Shown here piece after piece: positions 11,950-20,917 of a stretch of 64,000 nt of DNA; position 1 is the stretch's first letter; each line of letters starts with the position of its first letter. The position numbers and the translations under genes were made by a program. Origin of the DNA: Brachyhypopomus gauderio. Its lineage: Eukaryota > Chordata > Actinopteri > Gymnotiformes > Hypopomidae. The stretch lies in contig NC_135222.1 in NCBI RefSeq assembly GCF_052324685.1, positions 13,031,873-13,095,872 on the forward strand. Reading direction: 5' to 3'. The notes under the pieces are model-generated. The model was given only the letters and a program-made list of their open reading frames with translations, had not been told where the DNA came from and ran no database searches.

Positions 11950-13277
11950 GTGACCTATTGTAATGGATGAGTTAACTATAGTTAGAAGAGGTTCAGTTAC
12001 AGCTGGTAATACCTATTTTAATAACTTTGAGGGAACTGAGTCTAGTGTGCAGGTAGTACAATTTAAGGAAGAAATTATTTTCTCTAATTCTGATTTTGGG
12101 AGTGGATGAAAAGCACCAAGTTTTTCTCCCGGTATGTAATTTAAATCAATATCAACCAAACCAGATGACATACCAGATTTATTGCTAATAAAAGGTTTTA
12201 TATTTTGTCTAATATTCTCAATTTTATTATCAAAGAAATCTATACATTACTAGTGAGGTTTAGTGGAATCTGAGGTTCTGCGCCTGCTTGATGTTTTGTA
12301 AGTTTAGAAATAGTATTAAAAAGGAATCTAGGATTGTTTTTATTTTTCTCTATCAGTGAGGCTAAGTACGTTGAGCGTGCTTTAGTGAGAGCCCGTTTGT
12401 ACTCAATAATGCTATCCTTCCAACTTAGTGGATCGTCATTTCCTCTCTAATTTGCGTGCTATTTGTTTTAAGTTTCTAGTTTGGTCAGTGTACCACAGGG
12501 CGAGCTTTTTGGATCTAACCTTTTTATATTTGAGTGGAGCTACTATATCTAGTGCTGATCTGCAGGTATTCTCTAAGCAGTCGGTTAGACTATCTAACTC
12601 TCCTGGATCGGATGGCAAATGAGCTAAAGCAGTTAAATCAGGGAGGATTTCAATAAACTGTTGCTGTTGATTGGATTTGGACCCATACGATTGTTAACCT
12701 TGTAAATCCTGTAAAGATTGTAAAGCTGCTTTGTGACAACATGTGTTGTGAAAAGCTCTATACAAATAGATTAGATTAGATTAATTAGGAGAGGAAATTT
12801 TTTTACCCTCTTCCACCCACTCTCGCAGACCTTACCCTGTTCTTCCTCTCCGCAGACCTCTTCCCCTTTCTTAGTCTATGTCTTTCACCTGTAGCTCATT
12901 GCTTTCCCTCTCCCAGTCACTATTTAAACCCACAGGTTCCTACTGTCATCTGCACATTGCAAAGCCGAACATGAGACAGACCCTAAAGTGACTGTCAGTG
13001 TCCGTTCAGAGACTACAGTTCATTACACTGCACTATTAGTTACGGTGGCCGATAAGGGCAAAACAAGTTTACATTTTAGGAAACAAATTTACAAAAATAC
13101 AAAAAATGAATTTACAAGTATCTAAACACTTTTACCAGCTACCGAAACACTTTTACCAGTAGGCTATCAAAACAAATTTACAAACTGCGAATCTGACGGA
13201 AAGGGTAGGTACAAAACAAAGAAAGTGCTTGTTCCTGACCATTGTGTCAATCAAACTTGTTCGCGGGGATAGAGTGA

Positions 13278-14708
13278 GTGGAGTTAGCGGTCAAGTCAAG
13301 ATTAGCAATGTTTTGTCCATTTTGCGGAACCCATTTTAGCCAGTTGGCAAGTTTTTGTTTTTCATGTGGGAAGTCTTTGGAGTTTTTAAAAGAGCAGTCA
13401 GAAGATGACGTAATGCGTTTTTGTATAGGCTACTTCAATGAAGGTCACTCCTATGATGTAATCGTCGATATGATGTCCTCTTTACACGGTGTAAACATTA
13501 GTTTGCGGTGTCTTAAAATGAAACTGAAAAGGAGTGGAGTGTACCGCAGAAAAAACTATTCCTCTACAAACGCTGTCAAGAATGCTATACGGTTGGAGCT
13601 CCGTGGACCAGGGCAACTCTTTGGCTACCGAACGATGTGGCAAATACTTCGGCAAAAGTACAATTTGCGAGTAAAGAGAGATGATGTTATGGTGTTACTT
13701 CGGGAGCTCAATCCTCGAGGATGCGAGATGAGAGCACGCAGAAGGTTCGTCAGAAGGACCTACTATTCAATGGGGCCCAACTATATATGGCAGGGGTGCC
13801 CACAGTTTTCAGCTTGCGAGCTACTTATAAGATGACCAAGTCAAAAAGATCTACCGGGGTGGCGAACATAATTTGTTGAGTGGATTGCAGATTGGCTACC
13901 GTGAATGTCAATCAAAATACAACCATCAGTGCAGATGTGCGATTCATCTACTACTATTTTATGTGACGCGATCTACGCACATTCCTTCGCGATCGACCGA
14001 CACTTCCTTCGCGATCGACCGGTCGACGTAATGAGCACCCCTGATATATGGCATTCTGATGGTTACGACAAACTCAAGCCATTTGGATTGGCCATTTCGG
14101 GCTGCATAGATGGGTTTTCACGGAAAGTATTGTGGCTTGTATGTGGACCAACAAATAATAACCCATCAGTAATCGCTCGCAATTTCCTCTCTTGTGCACA
14201 AATACTTGGTGTTGTCCCCATGAGACTGAGGACCGATTGTGGTACAGAGAATGGCCTTATGGCTGCAGTTCAGTGCACTCTTCGACACCAGCACACCGAC
14301 TACTACTCAGGAGTGTCTAGTCACATGTATGGCTCATCCACCAGCAATCAACGCATTGAGTCGTGGTGGTCGATGTCGAGAAAGGGAAGGTATGCAGCCC
14401 TAAGGATTTGTTTTCATAATTGCTATTAGCCTAAAGATATAACATTTTTACTGTCATTCATAATCATGTAGATTAACTGGCATGAATATCACTGTAAAGG
14501 AAGAAAATTCAGCGTAAACACACCAGTTACATTGTACAGTATATTTAACCTGACTATAGACCTTTATTATTGCACTCCATTTCTAAAGGTCTTAGTTCTG
14601 GATGGAACTATTTGCTGACCTCCGAGATGCAGTACACTTCAGTGGAGGTCATGAACATCAGTGTTTACTGAGGTTTTGCTTTGGCGATGTCGTACAGAAG
14701 GACCTGGA
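13278..14708 (+). pseudogene. Zinc-ribbon DDE integrase gene, interrupted
   Basis: The first frame, 13278-13790, starts at ATG 13278 or 13308 (M11). It has a zinc ribbon C13-x2-C16-x10-C27-x2-C30 (FCPFCGTHF, FCFSCGKSL), a helix-turn-helix-like part and FGYRTMWQILRQKY. Then comes a 253-bp hAT MITE. The frame resumes with HSDGYDKLKPFGLAISG, DGFSRKVLWL, RLRTDCGTENG and NQRIESWW, which supply D, D and E with 40 residues between the last two. Removal of the MITE and one target copy keeps the frame. A last piece, 14597-14708 (WMELFADLRDAVHFSGGHEH), looks like the continuation after an intron or a gap. It resembles the multi-copy fish proteins with a retroviral-type integrase core. It is cut by hAT-like sequence at 14711. 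Confidence 0.75.
13791..14043. mobile_element. hAT MITE, 253 bp, in the integrase gene
   Basis: The ends CAGGGGTGCC and AGCACCCCTG are inverted repeats. It is flanked by a perfect 8-bp duplication, ATATATGG (13783-13790, 14044-14051). A related partial copy lies at 61341-61500, with CCTTCGCGATCGACCGACAC in both. Confidence 0.93.
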
Positions 14709-14710
14709 TC

Positions 14711-15250
14711 AGGGGTCTCCAACACGTCGCTCGCGAGCTACCAGTAGCTCGCCACCCCTTTCCGAGTAGCTCGCCAAAGGTCCAATGAATTACATATAAA
14801 TTTGTAAACCTAATTGGTCCCATCGAGAAATCTACTTAAATTTATGTCCAATCAAAATTCACAGTTGTCCCTCCCCTTCTAACACTAAATGATTATTCGC
14901 CAATTATACAACAGTTAGTTCACAATCCGACTGGTTGAGAAGTGTTCTAACCCTGCAGATATGTGTGATAACAGCACGGTATTCTCATTCTCTGTATCAC
15001 TCCGCGGACGTGTTGTCAAGTAACGGCATGTACATATATTCACGATAACACACTCCCTCTCATGTTCTATTGCTCAATTAGCTGTCAATCAAAAAGTTAG
15101 GCTGCCGTCAATATTGAATAAACCAGGGGTCACCCACGTCATGAGTCGCCCGCGGGCTTGTTTTAAAAATAGCTCACTATAGCGCCATGCACCAAAGCGC
15201 TGCATCGTTTATGTTTTTGCTACTATTATAGATTGTCCGCGGTTGCTAGC
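14711..15250. mobile_element. hAT-like MITE sequence, ends unclear
   Basis: Two hAT-like starts, CAGGGGTCTCCAACACGTCG at 14711 and CAGGGGTCACCCACGTCATG at 15124, lie between the integrase and HECT remnants. Matching opposite ends were not found, so the copies are truncated or nested. Confidence 0.4.
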
Positions 15251-15269
15251 GGTCTTCCCGCTTAGCAAT

Positions 15270-16207
15270 TGACACTTGCACACGCAACTTTCCCGGATGG
15301 TCAGGTTGGAAAAGACTCTCAAGTTGGAGAGCAGTGAGTTTCTTTTCTGAGTGGCACAGGACTGGGACCAGCAATGTAGGGTAAAGCTGCAGTGCTGTCA
15401 AAAACTGAAGGGCTGAAAGACCTTCTTTAAATCTGGAGAGGACAACACACTGTTACACTGCTTTATAGTATACCAATCATAGTATACCAATCAGTAAATA
15501 GTATGCCAACATAATACAAATACTATGATGACAATATAAACATTCTCTAAAATGACAATCTGCTAAATCAATCACCAGAAACATTTTAAATGTTCTGCAC
15601 ATTATTTATACTGCCCTTCACACAGTATTCATTCTAAGTTGTCTGTTAACAGCTACACTGTGGACCAGCAGCACTTGTTTGGAACATGGCAACCAACACA
15701 AAATTCTAAGAATAGGATGTTACCTGTTGATTACACCCGAGTTGCAGTCAATAATATACCATCGAAGATAGTCTGACACAATTGTTCCCTTTTCTTCAAG
15801 AGTATTCACATGTCTCAGACAACCAGCTGTCTGTAGCATTGTACTATGCCTTAGCATACTTTCTCGCAGCGCATCCACTGAAGCAGCATTCTCAATCTAC
15901 AACACCAAAAAAGAAAATACATGTACAAACACCAGTGTTACAACTGTGCTGAGAATACCACTTAATCAACGAGGAGCTGGCGGTGGAAATTCCCTCCTAA
16001 TTCCAGGAGAATTCAGGGAGGACGAGGAAACCACCCAAAACCCTCAACACGTGAGACTCTTACCGCTGGGCATAGTTTATAGAAGGGCAAAGTTACTTGA
16101 ACTGCAGAGTTAACCAAGTTTTCTGTTAATACATTCTGAATGTGTTTAACTTTATTTTCATAATCTTCATCAAGATTTGTACATACAAAGTTCTCTTTGC
16201 TGTGCAT
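15270..16207 (-). pseudogene. HECT E3-like exons (G2E3-like fish family)
   Basis: Three minus-strand exons with matching phases: about 16207-16064 (LTENLVNSAVQVTLPFYKLC), 15896-15724 (IENAASVDALRESMLRHSTM, DYLRWYIIDCNSGVIN) and 15432 to about 15270 ([28 protein letters not shown]). Acceptors follow long pyrimidine tracts and donors are GTAAGA and GTAACA. This matches the N-lobe-side part of the HECT region in fish G2/M phase-specific E3 ubiquitin ligase-like genes, a large multi-copy group. The C-terminal lobe with the catalytic cysteine is not seen; sequence beyond 15270 is hAT-like repeat. The 5' exons are also not recognised, so this is a remnant. Confidence 0.65.
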
Positions 16208-16849
16208 GCCACCATCTTTTATTTATCTGATTAATGGACAACTTGTAGTCTTCCCCATTCTCAGACACACCACATTAATTTTGTTATTAAGCCAGCTCCA
16301 TTACTCTTTGTTCTGACCACGTTGGAATAAACCAGCTGAGCTCATTAACACAGTCGCGCTGCTCTACTGTTTAAAGTCGTTGCCATTTTAGTTGCTTTGT
16401 TCTCTATAGGAGAACTGAGATTACAACTCCACCTCCTCACACGCGCACAAACGCGTGCACACATTACCCTCCTCCCCTTTTTACTCACACACACACACAC
16501 ACACACACACTAGATGCTGAGTCTTTACTGTAAATATACTGATCCCTGTTGATGCTGTTTGTTTTAGAATAGTTGGTTTAAAATAAATGTATCATTTATT
16601 TTCACCAAATTGTCTGTGTTGATGTCATTCAAAAGTGGTTGTTGCCAAAACCTCCAAAGAATTCATAGTTAAATCCTTCAAATACCAAACCATTAATTAC
16701 CCTTAGTTGATAACTAAATGTTATGGTTCTGTTATAATTAGAATATGAGACTGATTCTAAATTAATGAGACTGATTAATAATTAAGGTAAAACAAATTAT
16801 ATCTACTTTAAAGGATTAGTAGGTGAAACCCCTACAGCTGTAACCTGCC

Positions 16850-17390
16850 AATGCTTCAGGACACCTACACCAACAGGGTGAAGAAGCGTGCCGGCAAAAT
16901 CATAGCCGACCACTCACATCCTGGACATCACCTTTTTCAAACTCTACCCTCCGGTAAAAGACTCAGAACCATCAAAACCAGCACTACCCGACACACCAAC
17001 AGCTTCTTCCCCAGAGCTGTAGCTCTCCTCAACCTTAGGGGTCAGCACTGAGACATATATACATAAACTAAATTCACCTACAGCACTGACCAACAACCTG
17101 CACATCAGCATTGCCTGTACAAATATGTATATTTCTGTAAATAATCGTGTAAACTACTTCTTACTCACCTGTACAGTATACCCTTACACACATCACCTCC
17201 GACCACCACGTACAGTACCTGTATCTCTCGTATTTATTGTTTGTATACTATTACACAATCTCACTGCAAATTCCTGTTCATAGTCTGTGTTCATTACATG
17301 TCTTTACATGTCATACATGTTTGCTCCCACCAAGAAAAATTCCTGTATGTGTAACATACCTGGCGAATAAAGTGAATTCATTCATTCAAT
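16850..17390 (+). mobile_element. LINE 3' end, 5'-truncated
   Basis: The C-terminal coding end (RAGKIIADHSHPGHHLFQTL, PSGKRLRTIKTSTTRHTNSF, then FPRAVALLN and a stop at 17049) is followed by a 3' UTR. The UTR ends GCGAATAAAGTGAATTCATTCATTC, with a polyA-type signal and short tail repeats. The RIIxxxSHPxHHLF end is that of a common fish LINE; clade not fixed. Confidence 0.75.
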
Positions 17391-17399
17391 AGAAAAACA

Positions 17400-17820
17400 A
17401 GGAACATGAGCTCATGTTCATGGTCAGGTTTCCTAAGTAGAGTCACAGTAGCACGTGTGATTGATGATGGGCTAATTAAGGGACCAAAAGATAAAAATTT
17501 TACAGCACAAAATAGCGGCTATCCAGATCTTGATGTCCTTCACTGGTCGACTGTAAACAGCTCACTTTCAGAGGCTGTAATGAGGGTAGAATCTACTAAC
17601 AAGGGCAATTACAGAGAATATCCTTGTAGGATGATGTCCAGTCATCCTCTGTTTTCTGGCATGTCCAATTATATTCAGAGTTATTTACAACTGTAGGCTC
17701 TGGTATTACAGCCTCTGGCCTTAATGAAATAAAAGATGAAGTTCCATCTGCTTACATTTTTGAATGGCGAGTAGATGAGATAAAATAGATGATAATTTGT
17801 TATGTAAATACCGCAGGCCA
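17400..17820. other. Unassigned sequence
   Basis: A 96-codon open frame (17406-17696) has no recognised domain or repeat match. Probably non-coding repeat remnant. Confidence 0.3.
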
Positions 17821-17879
17821 AACTAACGATTTGTGGTTGTTTTATATTTCAGAATGACAAAATGCCCAATCTGTCTTTG

Positions 17880-18325
17880 GTGTTTTAAAATAACAGATGC
17901 AGCACTGTGTGATGTAAAAATGTGATGTACAGTGTGACTGCTGTCATGGCTTCCGCTAAAGGGCTTTAAGATAAAGAAATTGTCACAGAAGCAATGTTTG
18001 TGAACTGCTATGCACATAGATTAAACTTGGTGTTAAACTGCTGCACAATTCATGCCTCGGTCCAGTGTTTTTGCAACTTTCTATGGGTTTGTCACATTTA
18101 TTGTTAAACCCACATTTTCTGTTAAATGACTACCTTTCCTAAGTCTTCAGGAAGTTCCCTGAAACTCTGCTACACAGTGGAGCTTCACATAATGGATATT
18201 AAGCACTATACCCAACATGTATCATAGACTCCTGCAGACTTTTGAAAGGATATGTTTTAAAAGAGTCAGGTGATTCCTGAGGAGATATTCCAACATTTGA
18301 TAAAAAGTTATGGCAGTTTCTTTGA
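17880..18325 (+). pseudogene. hAT (ZMYM1-like) transposase fragment
   Basis: Pieces in shifting frames, including NCYAHRLNLVL near 17998-18040, match the conserved AHRLNLVL box of ZMYM1-like hAT transposases. The rest is degraded and ends at the LTR element's target site. Confidence 0.5.
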
Positions 18326-18328
18326 TAT

Positions 18329-18660
18329 TGTCACGTTACGGTTCCCGAACCCTCCCTTTGGGGCGTGTGTTCACATCGTCTACGACTACTCATCTGCGTC
18401 AGTGTATCTCTGTGGGTGCGGGTGCGTCTTGTGACCCGTCTCACCTGTGGCTCGTCTCGTAATCATGTGGGGTTTATGTGGTCTGTCTATTTAATGTGCG
18501 TCACGCAGTGTTTTGTGCTCGTCGTTGTCTGAGTCTTACACGTGTGTGTTTTGCTGTGTTCTGTGTGCGCTGTCTGCGCTATTTGTAAATTAAAACGTCA
18601 CGTTAGTTGAACGTCAAAAAGGATTTCTGTCTCGTTCTTCGCTACGCCTCGACCGTGACA
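18329..18660 (+). repeat. 5' LTR of the 18329 element
   Basis: TG...CA ends. The core CTATTTAATGTGCGTCACGC is shared with the solo LTR at 2267-2532. Inside are TATTTAATG, a likely TATA-type promoter near 18489, and TAAATTAAAA as a weak polyA-like site. Confidence 0.9.
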
Positions 18661-18685
18661 GAACGACGAGCCGTTTCGAGACAGA

Positions 18686-18961
18686 ATGCCTGGGTACACC
18701 ACCTGGACCAAGAGGAGCCAGAGAACCAGTCGGCGCCACCATGCATCTACTCCTGCCCAACGCCGCGCTGCCACCGTTACTCCCGACCTGATGGAGCAGG
18801 ACCCGTTATGCAGGATCATGTTACTTCGGGCTCGGGAGGCCTCTTCCGCGGAGTTAGCGGACTACTTCCGCGACGCCACGGCGCGGATGTGGCCGGAGAG
18901 ACACTGTGGATTACGGGGAGGGCGAAGAGGAGGAGGAGGAGGAAGGCGACGAGGAGGATGA
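18686..18961 (+). CDS. N-terminal frame of LTR element protein
   Basis: 91 codons starting 26 bases after the 5' LTR. The basic start (MPGYTTWTKRSQRTSRRHHA) leads to ELADYFRDATARMWPERH. Its end overlaps the acidic frame at 18906 in another phase. The two may form one protein through a frameshift, or a base may have been lost here. No family recognised. Confidence 0.4.
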   Translation: MPGYTTWTKRSQRTSRRHHASTPAQRRAATVTPDLMEQDPLCRIMLLRAREASSAELADYFRDATARMWPERHCGLRGGRRGGGGGRRRGG

Positions 18962-19775
18962 AGACCAGGCTCCCTCGATCTGCTCCGCCCCCACCGATTA
19001 CTATGGCGAGGGCGTAGAGGAAGAGGAGGAGGAAGGCGACGAGGAGGATGAAGACTACCCTCCTTCGGTTTGCTCTGCCCCCACTGAGTGTTACGGTGAG
19101 GAAGAAGACTGTCCTCCCTCCGTATATTCCGCACCCACCGAATACTACGGTGTGGGCGAGGAAGAGGTCCATCCTCTGTCCGTGCACTCGGGTATCTCCG
19201 AGTGCACAGACAGCGAGCTCTTTACAGAGGACGAGGGTAGTTCGCTCCCCTCTGAGCGTTCTGCCGGGACCGTCAAGGGGAGGAACAGCCCAGGGGTGAG
19301 CGCGCTCTCCTACCGCTCCGAGGAGAGGGCAATGGACTGCTCCAGAGGCGGGAGTCCAGCCACTCCTATGAGCTGGAGCCTGGGCAGTGAGGAGGAGGAG
19401 ATGGAGCTCGATAACAGCGCTCCCACTGCCAGGTCAGGAAGGCTGTCACCCGGAGGGAGGGAGAGTCCCCAGCGGGCTCCGCAGAGAGGAGAGAGAGAGC
19501 GCGGGCAGAGCCATCCTGGAGGACTGCAGGAGCGTCCGCCAGGCGCGCAGCAACCAGCGCGTCCGCCAATCGCGCTGCCCACGGTGCGTCCGCCAATCGC
19601 GCTGCCCACAGTGCGTCTGCCAATCGCGCTGTACCCCAAGGAGGGTTTGCAGCAGGGGCGGGGAAAGGACCGCCTACCGCAGCGCCTGCAGCTCCCGGGT
19701 TCTCCCCGCTGGCTGCTCTCCTCCTGGCACGAAGCCTGGCGCCATTTACATGTTTGTCAATTCCAATGTTTGTAA
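18906..19775 (+). CDS. Acidic repeat-rich ORF of LTR element
   Basis: 289 codons, unknown function. Residues 5-90 are three to four imperfect copies of a unit of about 20-32 residues: a Glu/Asp run followed by SxCSAPTxYYG-type sequence (SICSAPTDYYGEG, SVCSAPTECYGEE, SVYSAPTEYYGVG). A Ser/Arg/Glu-rich stretch follows. Near 19555-19635 there are three copies of a 27-bp unit giving PPIALPTVR. No RT, integrase or zinc knuckle is present. Strongly biased composition means part of the openness could be chance, but the codon-phased repeats argue it was once coding. It may be a gag-like or accessory protein of the element. Confidence 0.5.
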   Translation: MDYGEGEEEEEEEGDEEDEDQAPSICSAPTDYYGEGVEEEEEEGDEEDEDYPPSVCSAPTECYGEEEDCPPSVYSAPTEYYGVGEEEVHPLSVHSGISECTDSELFTEDEGSSLPSERSAGTVKGRNSPGVSALSYRSEERAMDCSRGGSPATPMSWSLGSEEEEMELDNSAPTARSGRLSPGGRESPQRAPQRGERERGQSHPGGLQERPPGAQQPARPPIALPTVRPPIALPTVRLPIALYPKEGLQQGRGKDRLPQRLQLPGSPRWLLSSWHEAWRHLHVCQFQCL

Positions 19776-20053
19776 GTCTTCCCGTATGTCTGCCTAATCT
19801 CCTTTTCCCTTTCGTGCCTCTGTGTGTTAATGTTCCTGTTTGTGTGTTTGTAAACGTCCCATTTAATGTGTCTAACGTGTTTTCCCCCGTCTTCCCAGGA
19901 AGGGTGTTCTAGGCTGTTCGTGGCGGACTCTCCACCGAGGGCGGTCATCTCCCAGACGCAGGACTGGGCTCTTCGGATCCGCCCATCGACGTGGGTTCGG
20001 GGCACTCGGTCCTGTTGGAACCCCGGGACGGGTAGTGCCTTGGTGGGGGCGTC

Positions 20054-20386
20054 TGTCACGTTACGGTCCCCGAACCCTCCCTTTGGGGCGTGTGTTCACG
20101 TCGTCTATGACTACTCGTCTGCGTCAGTGTATCTCCGTGGGTGCGGGTGCGTCTTGTGACCCGTCTCACCTGTGGCTCGTCTCGTAATCATGTGGGGTTT
20201 ATGTGGTCTGTCTATTTAATGTGCGTTCACGCAGTGTCTTGTGCTTGTCGTTGTCTGAGTCTTGCACATGTGTGTTTTGCTGTGTTCTGTGTGCGCTGTC
20301 TGCGCTATTTGTAAATTAAAACGTCACGTTCGTTGAACGTCAGGAAGGATTTCTGTCTCGTTCTTCGCTACGCCTCGACCATGACA
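20054..20386 (+). repeat. 3' LTR of the 18329 element
   Basis: Repeats the 5' LTR with few changes. It is preceded by a weak purine stretch, TGGTGGGGGCG, at 20041-20051. Confidence 0.9.
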
Positions 20387-20566
20387 GATATAAGGAGACT
20401 GAAATCAGTTCCATGTATTTAAAAAAAACAGTGAAGCAGTGAATAAAACAATGTATTAATCTTTTACATATATTAACATTGTTTTAAGATTGTCATTATA
20501 AACTTGATAGTTTAACAAGGTTCTCTAGATTAAATTTCAAAAGAGGTAATTTTAATGTTTATACAG

Positions 20567-20894
20567 TATAAACTGTATAAACCAATATATATGTATATAC
20601 CAATATACATATATCTATATACACAACTCTATACAGTTATATTAAAGGAGCACGCAAATCCAAATCACAAGGTCATACACAGTATCTCAATATCTCAAAG
20701 TTCACAATCTCTAACAAGTTCGGCAAGGCTGAATCGCAACGGGGATCCTCTCATTTCCTCCTTATATACCAGGAAGCCGAGGGTGGAGACTTCATGTTCC
20801 CAGGGACATCAGGGATTCCTGGAGTGGAACATGGACTGGACTCCCTGTAACAGAATTGCTTCACGCGAACACATAAAAAGACAGGGTCATAACA
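20567..20894 (-). repeat. Gypsy 3' LTR, partial
   Basis: Matches the 5' LTR from its TGTTATGACC end for about 330 bp with scattered substitutions. The outer 300 bp of the LTR are missing on the left, so no target duplication can be scored. Confidence 0.8.
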
Positions 20895-20917
20895 CCCCCC
20901 CCCCATAAGTGTGAACT

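Larger units (their letters stand above)
9831..12672 (-). mobile_element. L2-clade LINE, 5'-truncated
   Basis: Minus strand. The ORF2 remnants run from 12618 (APLKYKKVRSKKLALWYTDQ) through RT ([20 protein letters not shown] near 11850, [11 protein letters not shown] near 11640, [17 protein letters not shown] near 11440) to RLDYCNAG near 10950, and the C-terminal HWLPVKFHIDF-like part near 10830. The 3' UTR ends in a TTGATTGATTGATTG tail at 9831. The probable duplication GGATT flanks it (9826-9830, 12673-12677). Frames are broken in many places. Confidence 0.85.
9740..12780 (+). mobile_element. L2 3' tail split by another L2
   Basis: A plus-strand L2 tail (AGGGAGTTTTTCCTTGCCAC at 9781, CATTAGGGATT at 9820) resumes at 12678 with TTTGGACCCATACG and ends GTTGTGAAAAGCTCTATAC at 12765. 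Between the halves lies the minus-strand L2 at 9831-12672. Confidence 0.8.
18329..20386 (+). mobile_element. Non-autonomous LTR retrotransposon, full length
   Basis: Two LTRs, 18329-18660 and 20054-20386 (332-333 bp), begin TGTCACGTTACGG and end TGACA, and are about 96-97% alike by eye. The 5-bp target duplication GATAT is perfect (18324-18328, 20387-20391). The 1393-bp inside carries no RT or integrase, only an acidic repeat-rich frame. A related solo LTR lies at 2267-2532. It presumably depends on a partner LTR element for its enzymes. Confidence 0.92.

Noticed and set aside
18816..19187. Antisense ORFs opposite the acidic frame (Leu/Phe-rich, membrane-like)
   Set aside because: They are shadows of the GAG/GAA-rich plus strand. 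LTR orientation and codon-phased repeats favour the plus frame.
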